A DNA stretch of 64,000 bases from Silene latifolia (Eukaryota > Streptophyta > Magnoliopsida > Caryophyllales > Caryophyllaceae). The DNA lies in NCBI RefSeq assembly GCF_048544455.1, contig NC_133526.1, forward strand, positions 5,410,001-5,474,000, in the 5' to 3' direction. Positions 23,550 through 36,600 of the stretch are shown here, one piece after another. The position numbers and the translations under genes were made by a program. The number at the start of each line of letters is the position of its first letter. Positions within the stretch are counted from its first letter, which is position 1. Below the pieces are notes generated by a model. It worked only from the letters and a program-made list of their open reading frames with translations, searched no databases and was not told where the DNA came from.

Positions 23550-25039
23550 CATTTTCCCAATTATTGATGAACTAACAATCAACAATCTTAACTTTCCACC
23601 ATTGTTGATTGATTTCGAGCTTTAATTTCCATTACCCATCTCATTAATTCTCTTAAGGTGATCAAAGTTTTATGCTTTTTTGAATAATTGTAAGAAATGT
23701 AGTTTAAAATTTAAATCATATGATCATGTTTAGCATAATTGGGTATTTGTTTTTGTTTAATTTTGTGTTAATTTGCAGTTTTTCTTGTTAATATTTGTTT
23801 GAATTGAAATGGGTAGATCTTAATTTCTGTGTTTAATATATTTTTGGCATGTAATTGGATGTTAATTCACTTAATTGTTGGTATAACATGCTAATTCATG
23901 TTAATTTGATCTGAATTTTGAATCTTTTGATGTAATCATGCCTGTTATGTGCTACATTGTCTTTGATGTCCCTCAATTTTCTGCAATAATGCTTCAAATT
24001 GCAGCAATTTTCAAGTTTTGTATATGATGTGTGCATTTGAAGTTAGATCAACTCTTTTAACACCTGCACTCTCATATTAAGTACGTCGGCCGAGCCGGAA
24101 ATCATTTTGGGATTAAGCCTCTGATATGGTTGTTGCGTTTGAAGTTTCCACAATTTTGGTTGGCAGTTTTGACGTTGAGAAATGAGAACTGTGAAATTGA
24201 CAGTTTTTCTAAAGTTCCCTACCTAAAAGAATTGACCAATTTTTTTGTTTTTGTTTTTGTTTTTTTTTTGTTTTAAAACATTTGGGCATGATTGGTTTAA
24301 TGATGCTTCAACAAGAAGGAATCGATCTCGAGTATTGAGCAAGAGTTAGTTGCTTTTATCATTGATGGTTAATTTGATTCACTTCTTGGAGTAAAAGTTA
24401 TGCTTGTCTGTACTTTGATAACTACTTGCATAGGTAACTTTTATGATCCCATTTCCCTGTGAAATTTTAATGTTGTGCGGAAACTTTGTATATAGGTAAC
24501 TTCTTTTTCTTTGCATTCATAAATTGAGTCGATTCCATTTATTTTAAAATATTGTCGGTGTTGTATGCTTTTTTTCTGCGTTTCAATTAAATACTTCATG
24601 TAGGTTCTTGTTATTTTTAATGAGTTTAGCTCTTATATGACTTTGATATTGAATTGCAGAAGCCAGAGTAGGTTGGCAGGTTATCATGGAAATGTCGATT
24701 ACTTAGAGATTGAGACGAGGAAAGCATTGGTGGTGGGTTGACAAATTGATATTGTCGTGCCAAGGACATATATGAGAAGGTTATTCTGTTAATGATCTTA
24801 CTGTCAGACAAAAATAGCTGAGATTTAATAATTTACTGAAATTATCACGACAGACTAGCGATTCAGTTTTCTTAAGATGAGGCCAGGGCATTGAGGTGTT
24901 GTCTCTGTGTGTCTTCCAAATAGATGTCTAATCTGTTTTGAAATAGTCAGCTTCTATTTGGGGAGACTTTTCTGGGTTTAATACTTTTTGAGGTTAAATT
25001 TTGTAATCACCTAGTTCAAGAAGCTTTTTATCTTAACTG
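23550..25039 (+). promoter_or_regulatory. Promoter and 5' UTR region of the ankyrin-RCC1 gene
   Basis: A leader-like stretch up to 23657 ends at 'cttaag|gtgatc', a plausible GT donor. An acceptor 'gaattgcag' ends at 24659. The ATG is at 25040, so a 1-kb leader intron is likely. Inside that intron, 24080-24130 is the tail of a SINE-like repeat ('aaatcattttgggattaagc'). The exact transcription start was not found. Confidence 0.45.
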
Positions 25040-28000
25040 ATGTCGATGGAGGGATTGGCCTCGTCTCAAGGGCATAAGCATAGTCTCCAAAGTCATGGCC
25101 GCAAAACTTCACCGGGTGGAAATCAAAAAGATCTTTGGCTTGTTGTACGAGAAGGGTCATTAGCTGATCTGGAATTAGCTTTGGCTCATCTAAAGAAGAA
25201 CGGAGGTAATATAAATTCGAGGAATGCTTTTGGTCTCACTCCACTTCATATTGCTACTTGGAGAAATCACATTCCTTTTGTGAGAAGGCTTCTTGAGGCT
25301 GGTGCAGACCCTGATGCAAGGGTGTGTTATCCTGCTTTGTTCTGCCCCCTTATTATGCTGTTTACTTATTCTAGCAAGGACTTGAGGGTTTACGTTTGGA
25401 GTTCCTTTCATATGCTTTGTCTTTGATAGTTTGAAATTATCTTTAGACATGAGTTTGCTTTAAGCTTCCATCTCTAATGGAGCCAAAACTCCTTAGTATT
25501 GTTCACTTGATGTAGTTTTCACTTTGGGTCATTCAGAAACAACCTATTTGTGTTGTTAACAAGAGGGTAAGGTTGGCTACATCATATCCCTCTTACTCCG
25601 CCATATGTGGGCGCCCTTGAGGCATCGCCCATTGGGACGGATTCGCTCAATGCTCGTTTGTCAGCTGCACGGCCGTGTTGTTGACGAGTTTGCTTCATAG
25701 ATATTCTAACTCCCTTGCATGTCTTAGTACTTTAATATTGGTTTTTATCGTAGACTCGTAGGTTCAAAGCAATATACGAATTTGATGCTCATTAAGTTAT
25801 TGTTGCCTTGTTTCCTGCCTTCTGGCCATCTTTTTCAGGATGGAGAATCAGGTTGGAGTAGTCTGCACAGGGCTCTTCATTTTGGTCATATTGCTGTTGC
25901 TAGTGCTCTCCTCCAGGCTGGTGCTTCTGTCACCATAGAGGACTTGAAATCACGAACACCAATTGATCTCCTCTCTGGACCAGTACAGCAGATATTGGGC
26001 GATCAACATAACTCAGGTATTTGAAACTCATCTGTTCCGTGGTCATTGTATTTCTAGTATCCCGTGTCCTCGCGTGGAGAAGTAATTATTTTGTTGTCAA
26101 CTCAAATGCTTGACGTGCCAATTGCAGTGACCACTGAGATTTATAGCTGGGGAAGTGGAACCAATTATCAACTTGGAACTGGAAACGCTCACTTGCAAAA
26201 GTTACCTTGCAAACTTGATGCACTTCAGGGTTCATATATTAAGTTGACTGCTGCTTCTAAGTTTCACAGTGTGGCAGTTACTGCTCAGGGAGAACTCTAT
26301 ACATGGGGATTTGGAAGGGGCGGCCGTCTTGGACACCCCGAGTTTGACATTCATAGGTACTCATATATTTGTGTTGCAGTGACGCTGTCACCTCTGTGGT
26401 GTTGTATTAAAGTAGGTGATTAAAAAAATTGTATGTTCACTCGCTATCTCATTTACGGCCACACATACTGAAATATCAGAAAATCTTGCTTTTTGGATAG
26501 TTCTTTCAAAAGTAACGTCATGGTATTTATGTAGTATATGGTAGAATTGAACCTCATCTATCTTGACCGAAAAGACCTGGAGATATTTGCGGGGGCCCGA
26601 TCAATGGTTAAGTTACTGTTTGGTATTAAGGCATAGTAACATAGTGTGTGTGACGAGCCAAACAGAGTATGACCTTTTATTAGGGTTGTATTGTCAAAGG
26701 AATGTAGTAATTGTTTCTTACGTCCAAGTGATAATATTTCCTTCCCATGGTTTAAAATTTTTCCAATGAGACTCTGGGGCAGCCCATTTCCCTAGGTCCA
26801 TGTAGCCAGTGATGATATGCAACCAAACAGAGTTCAACTTTTCATCCTCTTAAAGTGGATTTATTATTTCTCGTTAATAGATTCACTCGAAATTACTGCT
26901 CATACATGTGACGTAGTTGTGTGTTTCTAAGAGTGTGTTTTTTACTTGTGGATATTATGGTTAGGAGAATACATATAATTTCCACACGGGAAATGTTAAT
27001 ATCTATCTAGCACTGTTGCTAAATATATTGAGGTTTGCCTGATATGTGCTTGTGTACCAATAGTTTACTTACCTCTCTTTTTGCAGTGGTCAGGCTGCTG
27101 TAATTACACCAAGACAAGTAGTCTCGGGGCTTGGTTCTCGTCGAGTGAAGGCAGTTGCTGCTGCTAAACATCACACAGTTATTGCTACTGAAAGTGGAGA
27201 AGTTTTCACTTGGGGATCTAATCGAGGTATTATAGCAGTTTAATGCTGTAAGAGCAAAACTATAGCACATTTTTACATTTACCTTTTATTGGCTGGCTTT
27301 TCTTTCGTCAAATTGTATTGATATGATTATAACTTATAGGACCATAATTTGTTTCTGGCGTGTGGATAAACTTACACGAGTCATCATGTAGATATGTTCA
27401 AACTTGATATGTAGTACTAATGGAGTTTTTTTCACTTTCAAATTAAATGTGCAGAGGGCCAACTTGGCTATGCATCTGTGGATACCCAACCTACTCCTCG
27501 TAAGGTTAGCTCTTTAAAGCTGAAGATAAAGGCTGTTGCTGCAGCAAACAAACACACCGCTGCTGTTTCTGAGACTGGTGAAGTTTTCACTTGGGGCTGC
27601 AACAAAGAAGGACAACTTGGTTATGGCACTTCAAACTCAAGTTCAAATAATACTCCTAGATTGGTTGAATATCTGAAAGGAAAGGTATTCACTGGAGTGA
27701 CTACTGCGAAGTATCATACAGTTGTTTTGGGAGCAGATGGAGAGGTACGCTTGTTTCAGATATCAGAATTTTTTTTCTGTGCTCTATAGATCCTTATTCC
27801 TTACTGGTGATTTGACTGTTATAGGTGTTCACCTGGGGCCATCGACTTGTAACTCCAAGACGCGTGGTTGTTTCAAGAAATTTGAAGAAAAATGAGAATG
27901 CAGTAATGAAGTTTCACAGGATGAAGAGGCTTAACATAGTTGCAGTAGCGGCAGGCATGGTGCACAGTTTGGCGTTAACTGATGATGGGACTTTATTTTA

Positions 28001-31000
28001 CTGGGTTTCATCTGATCCTGATCTGAAATGTCAGCAGGTTGATAGTGCAGATAGTCAAAACTTTTTCTTTGCCTTTCAATGATTTTGCAGAAGAGTTGAT
28101 AGTACATCGATCCATGAATAATCTTCCGAGTGTGATATGCACAAAAAAAGGAACATAGTATAATGTGGATATAGGAGGCACAAATGATAATGAACCTAGT
28201 CCATAAATAACAAATCGAAGAGGTCTCCGCCTTGTGGTTAATACGAGGCGAAGGTTATTCATGGACATTTCAAAATGGAAACAATTAAGTTTATTCATGA
28301 ATAGAGGGAGTACTAATCATTTTGCTTCTGTTCCCTCCTTTTGCAGGTGTATTATTTCAATGGAAGGAAGATAGTCAGTATTTCTGCTGGAAAATATTGG
28401 AATTCTGCTGTTACTTGCACGGGTGATGTTTATATGTGGGACGGCAAGAAAAGTAAGGATAAGCCCCCAGCTGTAACTAGGTTGCATGGTATGAAGAGGG
28501 CTACTAAAGTTTCAGTTGGTGAAACACATCTACTGATTGTTGGTTCAATTTACCATCCTGCTTATCCTGGCGATGCGGTTAATGACTCTCAAACGAAGAA
28601 CATTAATGCCGATAATGAATTAGAAGATTTAGATGAGGGCTTTATGTTCAATGAGATGGAGTCTGCCAGCACACCATCCAGATTGGAAATAGAGGATGTT
28701 GGGAAAAAGTCAGCTCCAAGTTTGAAGAGCCTTTGCGAGAAAGTGGCTGCAGAATGTCTTGTGGAACCACGAAGTGCTTTGCAGATGCTAGAAATTGCAG
28801 ATGCACTGGGTGCAGATGATCTTCGCAAGCACTGTGAGGTATACACTATACAGCTTGTTTAGAATTTTCCCTATGTAAACACGTGAAATGATAATAATTA
28901 GATGCTTTACGCATGGTTTTAGATCTTGGTTTGGGAGTTTATCCAGAATCAATCGTTGTGCCATAGTGCAAAATGCCGATGTAGCACCCTCCAAAACCTT
29001 GATAACTTGGTCATGAATTGGTCTCATGACCCATATTTAACATCGTGATTATGCGTTTGTTGGGATTTGGACTTCGGGTGGGTTATATTTAACTTCCTAT
29101 TCCATATGTAAGGCGTGAAATATCATATTCAACTTCCCAAGACTACTAGATCTTGATGTGAGATGTGATCGTATCTTTAAGTTAACATGGTCACATGACT
29201 TTCTGGTCTGAGTCCTGAGTGAGGTACTATCTAATATGTTTCTTTCCTAATACTACTGTGGGCTTCACAGAATCTGCGGTCGTCAAAGTTAATTGAAAAG
29301 CTGAAAACATTTACAGAATTTGATGTGTCATGTGTCCAATTTGGATGGCTCAAATATTTTTAGAATTTCATGCTCCTGTACTTCATTTGGAGTAGAGGGG
29401 GTAAATCGGTAATAGTTGAGGTCGGTTGTACATATAGTGGTTTAAAATTAGAAATGATGCATTCTATTCCTCACTTCTCATCATGCTCTGTTTTGTCATT
29501 TTGCTTTATCTATTGCAGGAGCTTGTCATTCGCAACCTGGACTATATTTTCACGGTCACTTCACATGCTGTTGCTACTGCTTCACCAGAGATTCTAGTTC
29601 ACATTGAGAAATTGCTTGATATGAGATCATCTGAGCCCTGGAGCCATCGCCGACTGCCAACTCCGACAGCAACTTTCCCTGCCATCATCAACAGTGAAGA
29701 GAACTATAATGACAACGAGGCTTTAAGGTTTCGAGATAATGTTCCCATGGTTGATACAGTATATCAAGCTGGTAAGTTAAGATCAGAGAGCTTTCTGATG
29801 CCCATGAATGACGCTAATCAAGAAACCGCCAAGCAAGTTAGAATACTGCGGAAGAAGTTGCAACAGATTGAGGTTCTTGAGGCAAAACAATCGAAAGGTC
29901 ATGTTCTTGACGACCAACAGATGGCTAAGCTGCATAGAAAGCCTGTACTGGAGAACTCCCTTGCTGAGCTTGGTATTCCAGCTGAGACAACTACAAAACC
30001 ATCTTCAGTCGCATTAGATGGTAAGGGCCCTAAAAAGGCGGGGATGTCTAAGAAGCAGAAAAGAAAGAGCAAAGTCAAAGAATGTCAGGTTGATTGTAAC
30101 GCCTTATCCGGCAGCGAACTGGAGCCACTTCCTTTTAACACTGTTCTGAATGTTCAAGTGCTAAAGTCTACTGATGAAAAGGTGATTTATCTTTGCTTTA
30201 GCTGTCAATACGTAGTTAAAGTTAACCGAGTTCTTGACTAATTGTGCAAATGACAGATTGCTGCTGAACCTAAGGATGCAGTCACCAGAGAGACCCCTAT
30301 TGCCTTTCAGAAGAAAAATGATGTAGATACGAAAAGTAAAGGATCATCAGCAGTGGCGGCGACCAAGAAGAAAGGAAGGAAGGGAGGTCTGTCTATGTTT
30401 TTGACCGGTGCTCTTGATGAGCCAATCACAGTAATTGCTACTCCACCACCACCTCCCAAAACCGAAGGCCCTGCTTGGGGTGGAGCTAAGGTTTCAAAGA
30501 CGTCTGCTTCTCTCCGTGAGATCCAACATGAGCAAACAAAATTGACTGGAAATCTTCCTGCCAAAAATAAAGACAAGCTCGAAGACTTGCCTGATGATAA
30601 GAGGAATGGGAAGATTTTACTGAGTTCTCTCCTGCCCTCTAATCCCATTCCTGTGGTCGCAGCTCAGGCGCCACAGCCAGTAGAGGGAGATTCAGGCATA
30701 CCTCCTTGGGCTGCTTCTGGGACTCCGCCTCATCTCTCTCGGCCTTCTCTTAGGGATATACAGATGCAGCAGGTACCACTAAATCGTTTTCCTTTGTATA
30801 GTAAAAGTTGTGTACCACCAACTTTCTTTGCCTTGCCATGTGGAGGATTCACTGAGCGCGAAAGTTTTGTATTTCGTGTCATATGTCCGTATGTGAATTA
30901 TTACTGATGACGTAGCGATGATATTAACAGGTTAAAAAATACAATCTTGCACAAAGTCCAAAGTCAAGGACAACAGGGTTCTCAGTCACCACAGGCCAGG

Positions 31001-31152
31001 GCTCACCCTCCGACTCTGGCACACCAAGCCGGTGGTTCAAGCCTGACATTGATTCTCCCTCGTCCATTCGGTCCATCCAAATAGAAGAAAAGGCAATGAA
31101 GGATCTCAAACGGTTTTACAGCACAGTTAGGGTCATAAAAAACCCGAGCTAA
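25040..31152 (+). CDS. Ankyrin repeat / RCC1-repeat protein (At3g03790-like), 1074 aa
   Basis: Ten coding exons with clean GT-AG borders and consistent phases: 25040-25321, 25839-26016, 26128-26356, 27087-27226, 27455-27744, 27825-28037, 28347-28838, 29519-30181, 30257-30772, 30931-31152. Residues 28-150 are ankyrin repeats ('GLTPLHIATWRNH', 'GWSSLHRALHFGH'). About 155-525 are RCC1 blades ('IYSWGSGTNYQLGTG', 'VFTWGCNKEGQLGYG'). About 570-640 looks like a BACK-type helical segment following a lost or unrecognised BTB. The C-terminal third is disordered, with Lys-rich stretches and 'KKGRKGGLSMFLTGALDEP'. The order matches the plant ankyrin/RCC1 family related to animal IBtk (inhibitor of Bruton's kinase). 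RCC1 propellers bind proteins or chromatin; the plant role is poorly defined. A second in-frame ATG is two codons downstream of the chosen start. Introns hold only repeat relics. Confidence 0.93.
25560..25665 (+). repeat. SINE-type 3' relic in intron 1 of the ankyrin-RCC1 gene
   Basis: A degenerate copy of a phrase that also occurs at 33060, 33392, 33475 and 52915: 'ggttg...acatc..a.ccc', 'tactccgc.at.tgtggg', 'gcccttgaggca'. It lacks box A and B, so it is a fragment of the tail only. Confidence 0.45.
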
Positions 31153-32699
31153 CCCCTCCTTTCTTTGCTTAACTGGTTAGCATTTAAACATAGTGTCATT
31201 CGCAGATTAAATCGATCTTCTGTACATTTCCTTAGGTAGATGTCTCACTCATAAAGTGAAAATTAAAAAAAGGAATAAAGTAGTCGTCCCGTGTGGTAGG
31301 TTAGATGATCTTGTACAGATGGTGTCTAGTTTTACATTTCCATTTGGTTAATTAGAAGGTTGAGTATTTTAAGTAGCCTTCTTAAATATCTTGTTTAAGG
31401 AGATTTTAGGTCAAATAATTCGGCAGCTCTAGTAGAGAAACCGTAGGAGCTGCTCTCGTCTTTTCTGGAGGCGGGAGTTTAGGTTGTTGTCGATGGCATC
31501 CATCGTTGCTTTGTATTTATGATGTTAATTGTGTCGACTGTATATATTAGAATAGTTGCGGATTTCAGACAGAGGTTGTAAATAAATAAAGTTACTTAGT
31601 AAGTCTTGCTAAGGGCAGACAGTTTGGAAGTCTTCTGCTAGTTCACTCTGGTTATACATTGCTTTTTTATGCGCCTTCTTAAATTTTCAATCACGTAACT
31701 CGCTCATTGGACAAGGTTGCATGTCGGTCTCAGCTTTGGTGGTGCGGCAAAAGGGTGCCGTGAATCGGATTTTGAGGTGATTCGGCTGGATTCAGATCTG
31801 GATCCATGACCTCGGCTGTGTAAATAGATCTACGGGGTACAAAATTTCCGGTTGGATCTGATTCGCAAAGTCCAATGTGCGTGGATCGTAAAGTCCGACT
31901 TAGGTGACCCAATTTGGTTCATCAACTTCGGATCATTGTTCCTCAATAATCCTTGCTTAAACTCTGATAGCTTTATTGCAAATCTTTTGATTACTCTATT
32001 CATGCAGCATAATAAGTCAAAACTTGCTGCCCAAATAACCCGATAAAATTGGCCCGATTCGAATGACGAACCCAAATATCCTAACACCATACCAAACCTG
32101 CATCCGAACATATGCCCATGCCCCGACTATATCCGATCTGACCCGAATGTTTATCGTCACATGCTTATTAGAATTGATAATAACATTAATACTCAAAAAT
32201 TACTCGGCCCGGAATCTTGTAAACCTGAAATGACCGACACGAATTGATCTGACCTGCACCCGAACTGATTATCCTATTTCAAAGTCTGACCCTTAACGAC
32301 CATCACCTTTACGGCCCCACACTATCCACCTGTGCCGAAACATCAGCACCACAAACCCTAAAAAAATCCTCATACCACCAAAGAACTTAAGCCGCACACA
32401 AGCCAAACCTACCTCTCCAAACACATCCAACCAGCCCAATCATGGCTTGTCAAAGTCGACACTATTCATACTCAACAACTCGCCTCTTTCAAAACACAGA
32501 CACACAAAAGATTAACTACAACATACTCCGTATCAAACAAACATCGCCTATCAAACCGACCCAAAGATAATCAAGTCCACCACAATTCCACAAACAACAT
32601 TCCCCAACGGAAAAGACGCTAGGAGCACAATGTCAAGTGTCAACCGTGACAAGTAGAAGTAAGAAAATGAGTAGAAAGCACATACCAAGTCTCTTGTGA
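31153..32699. other. 3' UTR of the ankyrin-RCC1 gene, then intergenic with a GACCCGA-rich repeat
   Basis: The first about 500 bases are T-rich and likely 3' UTR. From about 31985 to 32290 lies a copy of a dispersed repeat built of 'gacccgaa', 'cctgacccg' and 'ccgacc' words that also occurs at 40880-41110 and 51845-52110. 32300-32700 is C/A-rich and upstream of the channel gene; no coding frame was seen. Confidence 0.5.
31985..32290. repeat. GACCCGA-rich dispersed repeat, copy 1
   Basis: It shares the word pattern 'aaaattggcccgattcg...cctgacccgaa' and a 'tattagaattgataataaca'-type core with the copies near 40880 and 51845. It has no coding capacity; the family was not identified. Confidence 0.45.
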
Positions 32700-33680
32700 C
32701 TTGTGACTCTTGTCTCTTTACTTTTTCGTGTGTCCCAATTTTTCCACACTTTTTTTCTTCAGTTTTAAATTATCTTCCATTAATAATTACGAAGTACTAC
32801 ACAAATTAAACTTCCTTAATTACCCAAATCAATTGTTAGTCAACTTTCCAAAAAGACTCAAACTTTACAATTTCTATAGTCAACATATTCCAAATCAATT
32901 ATCTTCAATCTATTTGAAATGTCAGGTATACTATCTTTCTCAATTTTTTTGGGGTTTGTATTATGAATTATGATGATGATATTTTTGCAGCAATTTTTTG
33001 TTTTTTACTTTATTACTGTTATTTTATCTTGGGTAATTCGTAAATAGTCTCTTTGTGTTTGTAAGACTGCGTACATCCGACCCTCCTTACTCCGCAATTT
33101 GTGGGAGCCATTGAGACACCAGGGTAATGGTGCTGTTGTTGTTACTGTTTTTTTATTATTAAAGATTGGAACTTTGGCTTGTTTCGGGTTGACCCAGTTG
33201 TTGATCCGGGTCATTGGGGTATGGACAATTGGACTTGTAGGGATCCCTTTGTTGTTGAAGTTTTTCTATGTCAAAACCATGAATTATTGTCACTGGTTTC
33301 TGGGCAGTTGACTATTTTAGCATATAAAATGGTGAAGATTTTTTTGGGTTTTCTTTGTTTTTTTGGTGATGTAATGGGTTGGTGATATAGTGTAAAGGTT
33401 GCGTACATCTGACTCCCTTACCCTGCAATTTCCGGGAGCCCTTTAGGCATTAGCGTAATGTTATGGGTGGTAACATAAAGGTTGTGTACATCCGACCCCC
33501 CTTTTCCCTGTAATTTGCGGAAGCCCTTGAGGCACTGGCGTGATGTTGTTGTTGACTTGTTGATAAATAGTGTGAACAGATACTCGACTATGAGATGTTT
33601 TGAGGGTTTTTGTTTTACAAAATTGTTTGTTTGCTGTTGATTCGTTTGGAATTTGTAGGTGTACTTGTATTTGAGTGCCA
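32700..33680 (+). promoter_or_regulatory. Promoter, leader and 5' UTR intron of the CNGC gene with SINE-tail relics
   Basis: A leader stretch ends at 'aatgtcag|gtatac' (donor at 32926) and an acceptor 'atttgtag' ends at 33658, 22 bases before the ATG. The 733-bp leader intron contains three tails of the same SINE-like repeat (about 33060-33145, 33392-33462, 33473-33556), each with 'gtacatc.gac', 'gcaattt.cgggagcc' and a 'gttgttgtt' end. Confidence 0.5.
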
Positions 33681-36600
33681 ATGATGTTTGATGGTGGTAA
33701 TGGTCAGAAGGACAAGTTTGTAAGGTATCAATTTCTAAAAATATCTTCTACTTTATTCTTTAGTGATTTATATTTAATAGTTAAAGTTTTTAAGATTCTT
33801 CATGATGTTTTAGTTCTAGTCTAGAAGAATTAACATTGCAAGTAGATAGGAATTAGGATTCTTTTTCGTGCGCAACAAACATTAACTTTGGGGAAATTCA
33901 CTGAAAACAAAGAGGTTCACTTGAGTGAGTGTTGGGGAGAAAAGTTTAGAGAATTGTTTTTTTGGAAGCTCGAATTGTATACGGAATAACTTTTTGTTTG
34001 GCAATCACTTTGCCAGAAGTGGACTTGCATGGTGCCATTGTTCCATCATGATTGATATTTTGGTGAAGTCTTTCTTATTTGAGCATTGGGCAGTGTCCCA
34101 TCACTCATTTTTTGGCTAGTGATATCTATATCATAGATGTCTTGATGTGGTATTGGTATAGTGTATTTAACTACTGTATGGTGTAGGTTGGATGACTGGG
34201 ATTCCTCAAGCTCAATTTCTTCTGATCCCCATGGAGTGATAAAATGCGGCTTTGGCATCGACAAGCTCAATTGTGTGAAACCTGCAACCAAAACCCCATC
34301 TAGTAAAGTTAAGAGAGGTATGACGACAAGCTCGGAAGGACTTCGATCAATAGGTAGATCACTTAGGTTTGGGGTTTCTCGGGCAGTATTTCCCGAGGAT
34401 TTGAACGTGTATGAGAAAAAGGTTTTTGATCCGCAAGACAAGTTCCTTCAACTTTGGAATAAGTTTTTTGTGGTTTCATGTATTCTATCAGTTTTTGTGG
34501 ACCCTTTTTTCTTCTATCTTCCAATTGTTAATCCGGGTAGCTACTGTCTGGGTATTGACCGGAGGTTAGCTGCCGCAGCTACTACTGTGCGGACAATTAT
34601 CGATGTTTTTTATGTTGTTCGCATGATTCTCCAATTCCGAACTGCATACATTGCTCCATCATCAAGAGTTTTCGGACGAGGTGAACTTGTCACTGATCCT
34701 GCTCAAATTGCAAGGCGCTACTTGCGGACCTATTTTATTGTGGATTTTCTTGCCGTGCTGCCATTGCCACAGGTGTGGACCTCTTAATTCTATTTTTTTG
34801 CCTTCTGTTGCTTGAATATGTGTCAATGCGTAGCATTTTGCATGCTAAACTGTTGTTGGTTGGGAATATTATCCTTAAAATGTGTGCACACTCTGGCATC
34901 CTAATTATATTCTACTTCCCAAATTTATTGTTTCTAATTGACTTTGACTCTCAACAAATGCCAACTTTGATCATGAATTTCTCCACATTTATGTTAAAGT
35001 ACAACGTAGAATTTCCAAATTCGATTGATCAAAACTACTATCTTCATACTATCACTTTAGAAAGTTTTAACTGATGTATATCCTGAGAAATATACATTAC
35101 TTGACCATTAATGTCAAATGGGGACAATATAGATGACAATTGTATATGATTTTGATTTGCACGTGACTCCCTTGACTAATATCTATCTTCATTTTCTTCG
35201 ATTTTTTTTTCTTATAGATTGTTATCTGGAGGTATCTACACCGACTGAAAGGTTCTGATGTATATGCAACCAAACAAGCTTTGCTTTGTATAGTATTATT
35301 GCAGTATATACCGAGATTTGTCAGGATCATACCCCTCTTCTCGGAATTAAAAAGAACATCAGGAGTCTTTGCTGAAACGGCTTGGGCTGGTGCAGCTTAC
35401 TATCTACTACTTTACATGCTCTGTAGCCATGTAAGTTCCCGTTTTTCTTGAAGACACTCTTCAGTGAATCAGTGATGTCTTTATTTTTTGTTCTCATGGT
35501 TTTTGTTATGATAAACTTCTCTTGTTCAATGAAAATGTCGTCTGGATACACAAGCGGCGACCATTCACTGGCATGAGTCCTTAGTTCTTTATTCTGTTTA
35601 TAAAACCTTCATTAGTACTCCCTCCTAGTCTCTGTTATCTTCCTTTTCTTTTTGGGTGCCAAAATTATGGAAAGAAGACACTTACCTTTCTACCTCAAAT
35701 CACTTACCCATATCCTTCGTTTATATCCCCCTCACCCAATTTCCACCAAACCAACCCAGCCCCTGCCACCACTTATACCTAGTCCACCACTAATACCCAG
35801 TCCTGACCACCGTCTTGCATCTACCCTGCCTCAAACACCACCACCCTGCTGAAATCATTACAAAGGCAGGCGAAAACAGCCATAACCTCTCTCTTACCAA
35901 CGACAGCAACCCACGACACGTTAAGGGTGTAATGGGTGGTGATCTGGTGGATGTGATATTGATGTGTTGGGGGCCTTGGGGTTGAGTTATTCGGAGAGAG
36001 TGGGTGAGGCCTGAGGGTAATTTAGTCCATATATGTATAATTATATGTCCAAAAATAAGGAAATAGGGAAGAAATGATGACCAAGTCTAGAAAGGAAATA
36101 GGGAAGAAATTAGAGACTAGGAAGGAGTAGTTGCGTGAATATGCGTATTAAAGAGTTACAAACAAGACCCATATTACATCCTAACTCAATGTGATGTTTG
36201 GAGGAATTGTTGGTGAAAGTCGCAAATCATTTTTTTTCCACAAGGGATAGTATTCATTAAAGGATACCAGGCCTCGGGATACTGGATAGAGACAAACTAG
36301 TTTTGCTTGTTTACTTTTTATTTTTCCGAATTAACCACCATGTGTCCTCTTGTATTGACAGCTGTGCGTTGTCTATTACGAGCATAATCTGTTTTAACAT
36401 ATATGTAGTTCCCCTACCGCTGTCTTGAGAAGGGTCAAGATTGGATTTCATAAGGTTATCAGTTGTCTCATTTATGGAAACATAGGGTCTTCATTGACAT
36501 ATATCTGTTTTGTTGAAACATATTACTGGCTGACTGGCTGTTGATTCCGATATTGTGGAGTGCATATCTAATTCATTGTGTAAGAAATTTCTCTGAACAC

